From contig CM035231.1 in NCBI GenBank assembly GCA_020226215.1, positions 50,744,876 to 50,808,875 on the forward strand: 64,000 nucleotides of DNA, given 5' to 3'. Positions 35,910 through 47,582 of the stretch are shown one piece after another; the stretch's first letter is position 1, and the number at the start of each line of letters is the position of its first letter. Below the pieces are notes generated by a model. It was given only the letters and a program-made list of their open reading frames with translations. It was not told the origin of the DNA and did no database searches. Origin of the DNA: Sindora glabra (lineage: Eukaryota; Streptophyta; Magnoliopsida; Fabales; Fabaceae). A program made the position numbers and the translations under genes.

Positions 35910-37678
35910 TAAAGAAACAGGGGTCGAGCTTATGACCTTAAATAAACGCTTCTTGGGAGGCAACCCAAGCTTGTTTTTCTGTTTTCTTGCCTTTTAATCC
36001 TTAGTTTTCTACTTTTCAATCTGAGTTACTGAGTAGTGGAGGAATTTAAGTCATTAAGTGTTGATGTTGAATGCTCATTTTTGCATGTGGACTTTGTCTT
36101 TGAGGTAGATTAGGCATGAATTCATGATTGTTGTCTGTTTTCCTACACAGAGGGCTCAAAATGCAGTCTAGTGAGATACACAGTGTAAAACACGGGCCGT
36201 GTACCATCCCGTGTACCTCACTGTCTAACCAATTTTAAAGAACTTGTGATTTTCAACGAAGTCCAGTGAGAAACACAGTGTTAAACACGAACCGTGTTAG
36301 AACCCGTGTTCCTCACTGTCTGATTCATATAAAAATTTTGTGATTTTGATGGAAGTCCAGTGAGAAACACAGTGTTGAACACAGACCGTGTCCCATCCCG
36401 TGTACCTCACTGGCTGAAACAATTCTGAGGACTTTTGAACATGAGCCTTCTAGAGAGAAACACGGGGAAGAACACGGATCGTGTTAAACCCCGTGTTCTA
36501 TTATGCATTTTGTTAGTCTAATCCAGAGAGAAACACGGGACAGAACACGGGTTGTGTTTGATCCCGTGTACAATTGTGAGGATTGTTAACATGTTTTAGA
36601 GAGAAACACGGGGGATAACACAGGGTATGTCAGACCCCAGTGTAAGTTGCGAAACCCAGATCGTGCAGAAACACGGGGTACCACACGGGTCGTGTTTAAC
36701 CCCGTGTTCCTGTGCGGGGGAGCTTTTAATCGTCAAAAACCCAGATTTTTCCAGGTTTTCCCCCATTTTTTCCTTCTTCCTCGCAGCCCTAACCTCTCTC
36801 CTTACATTTTTTGCTACCATATTGCAAAAATCGACCGATTAAAGTGTTTGATTTGGCCATTTAAAGTTATTTTGCCACTTGATTTGCAATTTAATCGGTT
36901 TAAAGTTGAGATTTGGATTCTTTTTGACACATTTAACATGAACTTACGGTTTTTGTTCATCATCTCACGAGGTTAGTGCATTTCCTTTGAAATCCTTGGA
37001 GTTTATTGATATTTCTAATGATTATTAACTTCCATTACATGTTAGAATTCATAGGAATGTTGAAATCATTTGAAATTGATATTTGATAGGTTGACTGAAT
37101 GACTTTACAAAGCAATGTTCATGGAAATTCACTAGTTTTCTTGATTGAATTTGCTTCTTTGATGATTAATTGATCAAAATAGAATCTTAGATTGATGAAT
37201 TGAGTTTGAATCTTTCATTCATAGGACTTGTACTGTTAAATTGATGCATGAGTTTGATTAATTGACCTTGATATTCATTAAACTCCACTTATTTGATGTT
37301 GATTGATGGATTGCTTATGTGTATTGAATCTTTAACTCATTGAATTGGAATTCTTTGATTACTTGGATTGCAAGCCTTTGAGGTTTACTGCTTGATTGCC
37401 TTATTGCCTGCTTTGCCTCATTGACATGACCACTCCATTGCTTTCATGGCATTAAACTTTAACTTGTTTTTCAATTGATATTGGATGATATTGAAAATAC
37501 ATGCTGATCTATTGCATTTAAATCTACTGACTTAGCCACTGTTAATAAACATGAGATTGATTGATTGAACATTGAATAATTGGATGTTAGCTATTGCTGA
37601 ATTTTTATTCTTAGAATTTGCTGATGGCTGATATACTCTCAATACACTCTCTCAATTTGTTAATTCCTTTTGCAGACA
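35910..37678. other. Untranslated region between pol and the accessory frame
   Basis: No gene is seen. It contains the palindromic repeat array listed separately and then AT-rich spacer with many TTGATT motifs. The end, TTCCTTTTGCAG (37664-37675), resembles a splice acceptor just before the accessory ATG. Confidence 0.6.
36170..36720 (+). repeat. Palindromic GC-rich repeat array, internal copy
   Basis: About seven units, each 60-95 bp, built on GAGAAACAC, AACACGGxCCGTGT and CCCGTGT. Each unit contains short inverted repeats (CACGGG against CCCGTG). The same motif family fills 29020-29385 and 40915-41270 in the LTRs. Confidence 0.85.
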
Positions 37679-38879
37679 ATGTCTAAAAGATAAAAGACCA
37701 CTACGAGAAAGACTACCAAGGGTAGTATATCTAGAGGGACATCGTCTAGAGGACCTTCACACCCCTTCTTAGATTTCACTGAAGAGGCTTACATCCAAGC
37801 CTATGATAGACACAAGGATAAGCCAATTGTAGAAGGGAGATTCTTAGACTGGGAAGTGCTGAGGGAGTTTGGACTAGAGAAAGAAATACGTGAGCTTATA
37901 AGTGTGGGAGCTTGGGAAACCTTCTTTGAGATTAGAGAGCCCACCTACAGGAGCTAGGGAGCTCACCTTGGAGTTTCTCAGCACATTTTATTTAGAGAGG
38001 TATTTTGGGACGGTGGACTCACCTGATATAGTTCAGTTCAGGCTTGGAGGCATTGCTTACTCTATGAGTGTGACCCAGCTGTCTGTTCGCCTGGGACTCT
38101 ATTCTGTGGAGTTTGTGACTACTCTGGAGTACCAGGACATGCTGGTCGAACTGCCTCACTGGACCCAGGAGTGGCGGGTATGGACCGACATAGCCATTGG
38201 ACGCACATATGATCCCGCCAAGAGTAAGGCGTCTAACCTTAGGAAGGTTTCCTAGAGAGTTCTTCACTCCATTTTCAGTCATACTCTGAGCGGATGAGGG
38301 CACAGTCATGGAGTTGTGAGCACCTCTGATATTCTATTCCTCTACAGCATGATTGAGAGGGTGCCTATCCACATTGGAGGAGCATTTGCCCACTTTTTCT
38401 CAGCCCAGGCCATGGATAGGAGAGTTGGTAGTATAGCTGCTGGCCCATACATCACTCGACTAGCCAGACGGTTAGGAGTCTTCGACCGGCCTTATGGTTC
38501 TCTAACTATAGTATCACACATGGCACCCCTTCGAAGGGGCATTCTTATAGCCATGGGGATCCAGCCGGTAGTGCAACAGCAGCAGCAGCCCCAGGAGGAG
38601 CAACAGCAGCATATTCCAGGCGATGACACAGCTCCTGATGTTGGTCCTTCTTCTTCCACCGGGAGCAGAGTTCCACATGAGACATATTTCAGAGACATCC
38701 TCTTTGGCCAGCAGCAGATCTTGGCGGAGCTCTGTCTGATATCTGAGAGTCAAACACAGATCGAGGGACTCTATGATGACTTGGACAGGCGCTCCAGGCA
38801 CATAGAGGGCATGGTGGAGCCCCTGTTCCACCTATTCCACCCTTCCTCCCCTGCTGACCCGGATCCCCCTACCCAATAG
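37679..38879 (+). pseudogene. Athila-type accessory protein after pol, disrupted
   Basis: From ATG 37679 the frame reads through a Ser/Arg/Lys/Thr-rich start into HPFLDFTEEAYIQAYDRH and GAWETFFEIREPTY. It then shifts (about 7 inserted bases near 37952) to ELTLEFLSTFYLERYFG, FRLGGIAYSMSVTQLSVRLGLY and ILFLYSMIERVPIHIGGAFA, and ends in a Gln-rich, acidic tail with PSSPADPDPPTQ. Stops at 37691, 37955, 38253 and 38295 break it. The middle resembles, from memory, the ATHILA ORF-1 type domain found in many plant gypsy elements. Its role is unknown. Position after pol is where some elements carry env-like frames, but I see no signal peptide or membrane segment. Confidence 0.65.
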
Positions 38880-39238
38880 TTTAGATTGATTACTGCACTT
38901 TTTATTTAGCTATTCTATTTTTCTTTTTACTTATTCTTCATATATATCCCCATTTATCTGGTCTGTACATATATTGACTATGCACTTTGTTTTACTCTTT
39001 ATTATATTACTTTCTTCTCTTTTATTTTCTTGCACTCTTGATGTTAATATCTATATTAACTAACAGCATTTCTTTTCCAGTATTGTATTTTCTTTCTTTT
39101 AGATTACCGGTTCTCTCTCTCCTACCTCGTCTCTCCTTCTGGATCTCCCTGCGATTTACTGGACAACCAAATTCCGCATGTCAGGGAAGTTTCAATTCCC
39201 CAACTGTTTTCTGTCTCTTTTCCCATTTACTATTTTGT
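38880..39238. other. Athila-like 3' untranslated stretch
   Basis: Pyrimidine-rich (many CTT/TCT runs). No gene is seen. Confidence 0.5.
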
Positions 39239-39275
39239 ACATTGAGGACAATGTCCACTTTTAAGTGTGGGGGAG
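39239..39275 (+). promoter_or_regulatory. Internal hairpin plus polypurine tract
   Basis: ACATTG-AGGA-CAATGT (39239-39254) is a perfect 6-bp stem with AGGA loop. Eight bases later comes AAGTGTGGGGGAG (39263-39275), the same purine tract as at the 3' LTR. It may prime a second (central) plus strand, as known in some retroelements, or serve packaging. Confidence 0.6.
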
Positions 39276-40672
39276 CAGTGTTTTGCAATGCTTTGCACTT
39301 GAACTTGCTTGAATGATTTAGAGTACTGAAATTTGCTCCAATTTCAATGATATATAAAAAAAATGAAATGATGAAAATAAATAATAATAATAATAAAAAA
39401 AATGTAAGGCAATTCATTGAATAAAGTGATTGATTCATGCCTTGTTTCTTTAATGAATATTTGGCAACTTGATAAGGAAAATCTAAAGCTTGAAGCTAAG
39501 AGTAATGAGCATAATTGTCCCTTGTGAGATTTGAGCCTTTTGAGCTATTTTCTCATTACAAATTAAAGCTCATTTTTCTTCTTGAGGGATTATGTCATCA
39601 CTCTTGCCTTTGTGCTCTAGAACTTGCATTTTCTCTTTTTGAGGCTACATTTTATGTACTTTGCATGTCAAAAATGATGAGGCCATGTTTCTTTACCCTT
39701 TTTATTTGTTTGGCTCATTTGAATTCTTTTCTTTAATTTTCCCTAAAACTTTTTCCCTAGTTAGCCACTTTGAGCCTTGGACCCTCATTTCTAGCCTAGC
39801 CATAACATGTTCATCCAAAGCCACTACCTAAGTGAACTTGAACCTTAGAGTTTGAGGGGACTTAGACACATTTTATAAGTTTGGCTATTTTTGAGGTCCT
39901 TACTTAGTGTTGCTAGTTGGATAAGTTGATTTGTAGTTTTGGTTGTTAAAAAAAAAATCAAAATCAAACAAACAAATAAAATAAAAAAAAAAGAGAAGAG
40001 AAGAAGAAAATAAAACACCATAAAAAATGGTGTCAATTAAATAATCTGGGAAGAAGAAAAGGAAGAAAAACTTGTTATGAATGAATAAAAAAAAATGTTG
40101 CGTTAGCTGATTTATTTGTATAAAAAAAAAGATGATGAATGAAATAATGAAAATTAAAAGGAGAAGAATGGAGGTTGAAGCAAGGGTGGAAGCAAGCTAT
40201 CAAGTTGAGTAATGGAACTTGACAATGGTCAAATTCATGACCAATATGTCTTCTTCCTTCAAACTCAGGGTTCTATCACTTTTCACCCCTTGATGTTCCT
40301 TCCCCCTATCCTCACCCTTTTTCCCTAATAAAGTCCTCTGATTTGCATGCATTTTACATTATAGTAGTGGAGATTAGAGTTTGTGCAAGCATATGGTAGC
40401 ATTAAGTCATGAGTTGATTGACTTGAGAGTATACACAAGCCTTGTTTTGAGAGTGAGAGTAAACACTTTACCTGTGAGGCTATTCTCTTTTGCTTCTATG
40501 CTGAGAATTGACTTGTTTAGTTGCTTTATTTTCATTTAGTTGCTTGGCAAGACTTGATCCTAATCTTTGATTTGTTGAGTGATTGCCTGATTATAAATAA
40601 AAAAAAAGAAGAAAGAAAAGAAGAAAAAGAAGTGAATAAAATTGGAGTAGATTTTCTTGTTCTCTTACTTCC
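39276..40672. other. Athila-like 3' noncoding region
   Basis: No gene is seen. It is AT- and purine-rich with several A-rich runs (for example about 39350-39400, 39945-40080 and 40600-40640). The frames present are short and low-complexity. Confidence 0.5.
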
Positions 40673-40708
40673 TTACTCGAGGACGAGTAAGATTCAAGTG
40701 TGGGGGAA
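40673..40708 (+). promoter_or_regulatory. 3' hairpin plus polypurine tract
   Basis: TTACTCG-AGGA-CGAGTAA (40673-40690) is a perfect 7-bp stem with AGGA loop. Five bases later AAGTGTGGGGGAA (40696-40708) ends one base before the 3' LTR. This is the plus-strand primer tract for the element. Confidence 0.8.
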
Positions 40709-40709
40709 T

Positions 40710-42192
40710 TGATAAGTGCACAAATACACCTAAATTCTATGTGTTTCATCCACTTATTTACTTAGTATTTTGTGCAAATTGATTGAAAAGGACACTTAGA
40801 TGTTCTATATTTTGTTTTTAGGTCATTAAATGACACATGTGAGCATTAGAAAAGAATCCAGAGGCAAAACCATTCAAATCATGAAGCATTGAAGCAAGAT
40901 TGTTCACTCAGCAAAGAACACGGGATATGGGAACCCCGTGTTCAGGGCCGTGTTTCATTCTGGACTGCTTCGAGACTTCACTGAGTCATCCAGAAAAGAA
41001 TACGAAGATGAACACGGGCCGTGTCATACCCTGTGTATCTTACTGCCATTCGATTCTGAAGAACACGAGGGGTGTCACACCCCGTGTGATATGCTGATCA
41101 GTCTTCGTTGAAGAACACGGGGTAGAACATGGAGCGTGTACTATCTCGTGTACATTACTGCTTGATATTTCGTAGGAGAACACGGGGCGTGTTGCACAAC
41201 GTGTTTCTTGTTGCTCAAACTTTCGCTGAGAAACACGGGGTGCAACACGGGCCGTGTTGGACCCCGTGTACATAAAAAATATAAGTTTTGCAAGAGATCT
41301 TGCAAAGGGAAGAGGAGAAACTGAGAATTAACAAGGAGAGCTGCTGGGAGAAGCCCTAGGAGAGACCCAAACTCACCAAAGGCGCCTTCTAACACGGATT
41401 CAAGCAAGGAATTGAAGAATCAAGCAAGAAATTTGTAGATCTTCATGGATTGTTTGACTTCCCTATCTGTTTTCTTATTTTTTTCTGATCTTGTAATGTC
41501 CTCACACTAAACCTTTGTGCTTAGCTTAGGTGAACTTGTTCATGGAGTTATGGAACTGAATTTTATATAATCCAGCTTGATTTACTGTTGAATTATGATT
41601 TGATTATGCTGATTTGACTGGAACAAGCCAATATATCCGGAATATTAGATTTGTGTTTTGGATTAATTGATTTTAGGTTGAAATGACCAATTGATTAATC
41701 GGATCTTGCATGATCATTGGGAATATCAATTAGACTTAGGAATTAAGCTGATTGAATTCTTTTGCACAGGATGAAATGTCCAAGAATGGATTCTAAGCAA
41801 GATTAATGCAACCTAGATTAGTGATTACTAGAGTAATTTTGGGCACTTAATCTCTTGGTTAGTAGCTAGTAGCGTTGCAATGAGGTATAGCTTAATTTTG
41901 GTAATCCAGCAATCATAATTAACAGTAAACCAAGTTAGAGAGTTATATTCATTCCATAATGAAATGTACAAGGGATCCTTAAGCTAAGTACGCTTCTATT
42001 CCATTGAATCAAACCTTATTTTGTTAGCTAAGCTCTGTTTTACATTTAATTCTTAATTCACACTCTTAATTGATCCGCCTAGATAATTTACTTGAGATTC
42101 AGTTAGTACTCAACCTACAATCCCTGTGGAGAACGATAATCTTTTATACTATAACTAGACTTAACTCGTGCACTTGCGGGATTTAGAGGTCA
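40710..42192 (+). repeat. Athila-like 3' LTR
   Basis: 1483 bp, nearly collinear with the 5' LTR. Differences are mostly transitions, concentrated in the CpG-rich palindromic run. One 20-bp tandem duplication at about 41401-41420 (CAAGCAAGGAATTGAAGAAT) is absent from the 5' LTR. Confidence 0.95.
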
Positions 42193-42197
42193 ATGAT

Positions 42198-43013
42198 TAT
42201 TGTAGATTTTCTAATCTTAGTTAGATATATATCAAATCATATGATACATATCTCAATCAAATATTTCCCTTTTAAAAAGATTAATATCTTGCTAAATATT
42301 TCCTTCTGAAAAGATTTAAATAATATTATTTAGACATTATTATTTGTTTAATTTATTTCATCTCATAGATGAAATCCTTTTTTAATCTTTAACTAAAACT
42401 ACCTTAAGAAAAAAGATAATTATGCTTTGATTATTGACAAGGCCTAAACATGACTTACTAGCCCATATTTGATATCCCCTAAGTATAACTCAATCATATT
42501 GTGTTATTAGCTAATAAATTCCAATCATATTTGGCTTATCATAATTAGGAGTCTAATTAGAAGTTCCTAATTACATTATGATCCTTATATTTTACACACT
42601 TTTTGTGTGTGAAAGTGTCAAAGTCAAAGGATTGCATATATCATTATCATAATGAGAATTGCTTATAACATTCACGTAGTGGTCCATGCAGAATTCTCAA
42701 AGTGGGTTAATTCAATACATTTGTTTTCTAACATGTACCTATGAGATAATTTGATATCTTATATCCATGATCGTAGTCATCCGTTAACATATATATTAGA
42801 TTGATTCATTTTTGTTATCCAAGTTTACAATAATTATTAACAACAAATATTTTAGGAAAAATGTTGATTATTCTAGGAACAATTTTTATGTTTACTTATT
42901 TTACACATATATAACATTAAATATAATAATTTAAATGCCTTTGTAAAGAAAACATAATACAATGTGTGCAAAACTAATCATCCTATGATTAACCACTAAA
43001 ATATACATTAATA
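42198..43013 (-). repeat. Family B 5' LTR, outer part
   Basis: It continues the LTR across the gypsy insertion: TTATTGTAGATTTTCTAATC here joins CTCATAAATGAT at 28811-28821, just as the uninterrupted LTR reads at about 21330-21365. Near 42600 it lacks about 440 bp present in the other LTR. The outer end is about 43013 (ATACATTAATA). Confidence 0.75.
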
Positions 43014-44347
43014 GTATTCGCATGCATTCACTCTCCTTTCAATCTTCTTTCTAAATTAGGAAAAAAATTGATGTGATAGTTCTTTCTTTTACAAATACTT
43101 TTAGTCTTTTCCACATTCAAATACTCAAATCTAAACATATTTAACCTTTAAACATTTGATTTCATCTACTTTCCTTTAACTAATTCTTGTAAACCTTCAT
43201 CTCAATTCCATTCAAAAATTAATTATCCATTACACACATTTTATGCTAGATTTCATTATAGTAATCTATCCTTTTCATACATAAATTTCATTTCCTTTTT
43301 TCTTAAGTATATCTAATAAATTACTACTTCCTTGTTCCATGACAATAAATTTTTATTTTCTTATCCTCTTTCACAAGAAATTCTTATTTTAAATCTAACC
43401 AAAATAACTCACTGATTGTTTCTTATGTAAAACATTTATGAAACATTAAGGTTCATAATAGATACAATGGTACTATTCCATTGAGAAACCATGTTTAAAG
43501 AGCGTGGCATAGGAGCCATAGATGGCCCTAAATGACAAAGTTATAGAGTAGCTAGTCCTTAATGAAAGACTCAAATGTATAGTGAGTAATTTTAAAAATA
43601 TCAATGAAAAGTCAACTACCTATTTATAGCTTGGGGGATGGAGTTGAAAGGTATGAATGTAAGGTTTTTAAGGGGATTCTATATTCACTAAACAATCAAT
43701 CTGACTGGGACACAAATAGGTGTTGGACATGTGTCCTAGGTAGCTATATTGGTATGGAAATCTTTTTTATATTTGTGTAGATGGGATATGTTTATGCAAC
43801 AAAGAGGGACCTATGCAACTAAAGGTTTCTTCATCTGAGCAAGGGAGAAAAGGTAACTATGCAGCATGATGACTAATATGTCTACTTGAAAGTATAGCAT
43901 CTAGGCAAGATGTTTATATTAGGAGGCCTCACTTGATTTCTATACATGACTTGCAAGCCACTTACTTTAGATTTTGTTAATGAAAATGCAATTATAAAAT
44001 AATTTTAAGATACTATAATAATTATTGTTAGATAATTTTGTAATTTTGTGAAATTATTTTCATAGATATTCCACTTGTTGACTTAATATTTAAACTTAAA
44101 TTTTTAAACATTTTTAATTCTACTTTTAAGTGGCTTTTCCAAAAAAATAATAAAACATTTCATATAAAACTTTTTTTGTTCAATCATTGTGAAATTTTAT
44201 GGGAAAAATTCTTTTTTTAATTTTTTTCTAAAATCTATAGGAAAATTCTTGAAAAATATGAAATTAATCATGAAGTGATTTTCCAAAAAAAAAAAAAGAA
44301 TTCAAGAAACCACTTTTTTCATATTTTTTCTTTTGGGTTTTCCTCTA
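43014..44347. other. Intergenic DNA with probable old repeat debris
   Basis: AT-rich. A less AT-rich stretch at 43480-43980 has no open frame and no recognised motif. 44060-44340 has runs of A and T and GGAAAATTC/GAATTTTCC-like inverted bits leading up to a CACTA end. Confidence 0.4.
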
Positions 44348-44372
44348 GGAAAATATTATTTTTCTTGTAGTG
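44348..44372 (-). mobile_element. CACTA (En/Spm-like) terminal inverted repeat, one end only
   Basis: In reverse complement it reads CACTACAAGAAAAATAATAT, the standard CACTA-superfamily end. I could not find the matching other end within about 1.3 kb to the left, so the element is truncated or its other end has decayed. Confidence 0.6.
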
Positions 44373-44384
44373 ATATAATCATTC

Positions 44385-44618
44385 AACAATGTTTAGAGAT
44401 AAGTTGCATACAACAATGATATATGAAGTGAAGATTCAATGTTTTGAAACATTTATTAACACTATCAATTTTCCTAAATTCAATTTTGAATTCACTCGCA
44501 AGCATAAGCTATAACCCAAATATAGATTCACATATGAAATAGAGGGGAATTAGGCTTACTTTATGCACTAGTAATAACAATGGGAATTACATTCACATAT
44601 GAAACAAAGATATTTTGA
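44385..44618. repeat. Dispersed segment, left half (interrupted by copia C)
   Basis: Related to 57830-58015: GTTGCATACAACAATGAT, GATTCAATGTTTT and AATTCAATTTTGAATTCA match TTTTGCATACATGGAACAATGAT, GATTCTATGTTTT and AATTCAACTTTGGGTTCA. The match resumes at 50932 after the copia element, so the second copy shows the empty site. Confidence 0.55.
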
Positions 44619-44940
44619 TGATAGGATAATTTGAAAAAGGTTCTAGAATGTGTCTCTTTATTTTCTAGGAGAAGCATCAATTATGAAGTTAATAATCCAT
44701 TAGTTATGAAGTTAATTATCCATCAATTATAAATTCTAAAAGTCATTTCAATTTTGAAGTCTAGAAAGTTTTTTAGCTATAAAGTCTAAAAGTTTTCCTT
44801 AGAATAATATCTCCGTTATAAAGTATTAAAAGTGCATAACTAGAATCATCTTTATGTATCAATATATAACTTTTGTGTTTGGCATTTTAAATCAAGCAAA
44901 ATTTGAGTTCTTTTGTTTTGTTTTTCTCTTCCTCCTAACA
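44619..44940 (+). repeat. Family C 5' LTR
   Basis: TGATAGGATAATTTG ... CCTCCTAACA, 322 bp. It shares AAAAAGGTTCTAGAATGTGTC and AGAATAATATCTC with the right LTR. TATCAATATATAAC near 44860 is a possible TATA region. Confidence 0.85.
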
Positions 44941-47582
44941 AAATGGAAAGAGAGCTAGGTTAAAATACAAAAATTAGTAATAGTTTTGTTCAAGCTCCTA
45001 AACTCACAAAGGAGAAATATGTCATTTGGTATGTGCAAATGAAGGCCTTGCTTGGTGGTTGACAAGCATGGGATGTTATAGAAAGGTTATAAAGAATTGG
45101 AGAATGAACTAGCTTTGAATCAAAGTCAAAGAGAAATTTTGACAAAGAATCATAAATTAGATTAACTTACACTTTCCATGCTTGAGAAGGTTGCTTCTAC
45201 AATAAAGGCAAGAGAAGCTTAGGAGATTCTTTAAAATGTCTTCCAAATAGTTGATAATGTGGAAAAGGTCCAAGTCCAATCCTTACAAGCCACATTTGAT
45301 TCTCTTCAAATGGGGGAGACCAAGTTCATCTCAAATTATTTACTAAAATATCAATGATGGTCAATAAAATGAAGAATTATGATAAAAAGATCAAAGATGT
45401 ATGAATAACTAAAAATATTCTTTAATCACTTGATTAGAATTTTGAGATTATTAGTATTACCATTGAAAAAAATAAGAGATTTAAGGACCATGAGTATTGA
45501 TAAACTCATGGGATCACTAGAAGCCTAAAAGGAGAAAAATAGAAAAAAAAAGGAAGATTCAGCAATTTAAGCTCTTCAAGTAAAGCTTCATTTAAAAGAT
45601 AATGGAGGAGACAAGAGTCAGAGGAAGAGGACAAGGAAGTGATTATGAGCATAGTCTAGGAGGAAAAGGAAGAAGCAATGGTGAAGATTCGAAAAATGAA
45701 AAAAGAAGTCATCCATCACTTAGAAGTTATGGAAGAACAAAAGAAAAAGGATGTGGCCACTATCCAAATTCAAATGAAATGAGGTATGACAAATCTAAAA
45801 TTGAATGCTATAATTGTCATAAACTTGGCCATTATTCTTAAGAATGTCATTATGCTACTAACAATATAGAAGCAAACCATGTTGAAGGTAAAGAGCCAAC
45901 TTTGTTCTTAGTACTAAAAGATGATAGAAAGATATGGCCAGCATTTATGGTATCTTGGTAATAGAGCAAGCAATCTCATATATGGATTCAAAGAGAAAGT
46001 TGTAGAGCTTGATGAAAAGGTGAATGGTAATGTTTCATTTGAAGACTCTTCAAAATTTTAAATCCAAAGGAAAGGTAAAATCTTAATTTCTTTAAAAAAT
46101 GGTGATAAAAACCCATTATAGGTTTGTATTATATGTCCAAATTGAAAGGTAACATTGTAAGTTTAGGACAACTCCTTAAACATGGTTTTGAGATTAATAT
46201 GGAAAAACATTGTATTTGGCTTAGAGTTTCAAATTTAAATTTGATTGTAAATGTGCTTAACATAAGCAATAGACTATTTAATTTGAATATTAAGATAGAT
46301 GGAGAAAAAATCTTGAAAACATGTGTGAAAGATAAAGAATAATGATGGCATATGAGATTTGGCTGCTTAAACTTTGAAGCTCTCAAATCCCTAGGAAACT
46401 AGTATATGGTAAAAAGAATGTCATCTTTTAATCATCTAACCTAATTATGTAAAGAGTGTCTCCTTAGAAAACATGCAAGGAGAAGTTTCCCAAAAGAATC
46501 CATGTTAAAAGCAATGAAGCCACTTCAACTTGTTCATGTTAATATGTTTAATCCTATTGATCTTCTATCATTTGGTAAAAATAAGTATTTATTTTTTTCC
46601 ATTTATTAATGTTATAGTAAAAAGACTTAGGTTTACTTCCTAAAAAAAGTCTAATGCATTTGTAGCCTTTAAAAATTTCAAGGCCTTAATTGAAAAAGAG
46701 AGTGACTATGTAATTAAATCTTTAAAAACTGATAAAGGAGTTGAATTTACTTTAAAAGAATTTAATGAATTTTGTTATGCATATAGAATTCATTGTCCTT
46801 TAATGGTTCCAAGACCACCACATTCTCAATATGGCTAGATATATGCTAAAAGCAAAACACATACCCATGGAATTTCAGGTCAAAGTTGTTTCTTGTGCAA
46901 GTTACTTATCTAATCACTTTCCAACAAAAAATGTTAAAGGTTTAAAGGTCAAAATCCTTAAGCATGGAGTAGGTTGAAACCTAATCTTAATCACTTATGC
47001 TTATTTGGAAGCATTGCTTATGTTCATGTTCCTGATTAATTAAGACCCAAGCATGATGATTGAAGTGTAAAACATATTTTTATTAGATATGATCTAAATT
47101 CCAAAGTATGTAATTTGTACAACCTAAGTAATAGGAAAATTATGGTGAATGGAGATGTTAAGTTTGATGAAAAAGTAACTTAGAACTAGAAAACTCAAAA
47201 GCATGAAGCCTATGACTTCTTTCCATAATTTGAAATGAAGAACAATGGACAATCATGGAACCTATACAAGCAATGACATCACCTCCTTCACTTGCTCTAA
47301 CCTTTAAGTCATCACTATCCTATGATGAAAGTTCTGGTGAAAGACCATGAAAAATGAAAAGTGTCAATGATTTGTATGATGCAATTGAAGTTATAGATTG
47401 GTTTTGCATTTTTCAAAAAGTGAGTCCTTAAATTTTGAAGAAGCCACAATAATGAAATCAAATTGAGAAAAATGGCACTTAGGAGTTAACAACACTTCCA
47501 AAGGGTTATAAAGCTATTAAAGTCAAATAGGTATACAAGGAAAAGAAAAATGCTAATGGAAAGGTGGAGAAATACAAAGCAA

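Larger units (their letters stand above)
28822..42192 (+). mobile_element. Athila-like Ty3/gypsy retrotransposon, complete structure, TSD ATGAT
   Basis: A 13371-bp element with LTRs 28822-30283 and 40710-42192, both TG...CA, flanked by a perfect 5-bp duplication ATGAT (28817-28821 and 42193-42197). Internal order: Asp-tRNA-type primer site, gag-pol in one frame with three stops, a palindromic repeat array, a broken accessory frame, a first hairpin plus purine tract, and a second hairpin plus purine tract at the 3' LTR. Primer type, single-frame gag-pol, protease DLGAS and long 3' region fit the Athila/Tat branch (family knowledge). The LTRs differ by a few percent plus a 20-bp duplication, so the insertion is fairly recent compared with its copia host. 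Confidence 0.95.
21064..43013 (-). mobile_element. Old Ty1/copia element, family B, with nested insertions
   Basis: A minus-strand copia element. Its 3' LTR is at 21064-22603, degenerate gag-pol at 22604-28386, a Met-tRNA primer site (TGGTATCAAACCAC on the minus strand) at 28387-28400, and its 5' LTR at 28401-28821 continued at 42198-43013. A 13.4-kb gypsy element with its ATGAT duplication splits the 5' LTR, and a MITE sits in the internal region. The leftmost LTR is missing about 140 bp at the junction with family A, so the outer target duplication cannot be checked. It is clearly old and dead. Confidence 0.8.

Noticed and set aside
38492..38831. Minus-strand frames opposite the accessory protein
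   Set aside because: Leu/Cys runs are the antisense of the Gln-coding CAG tract.
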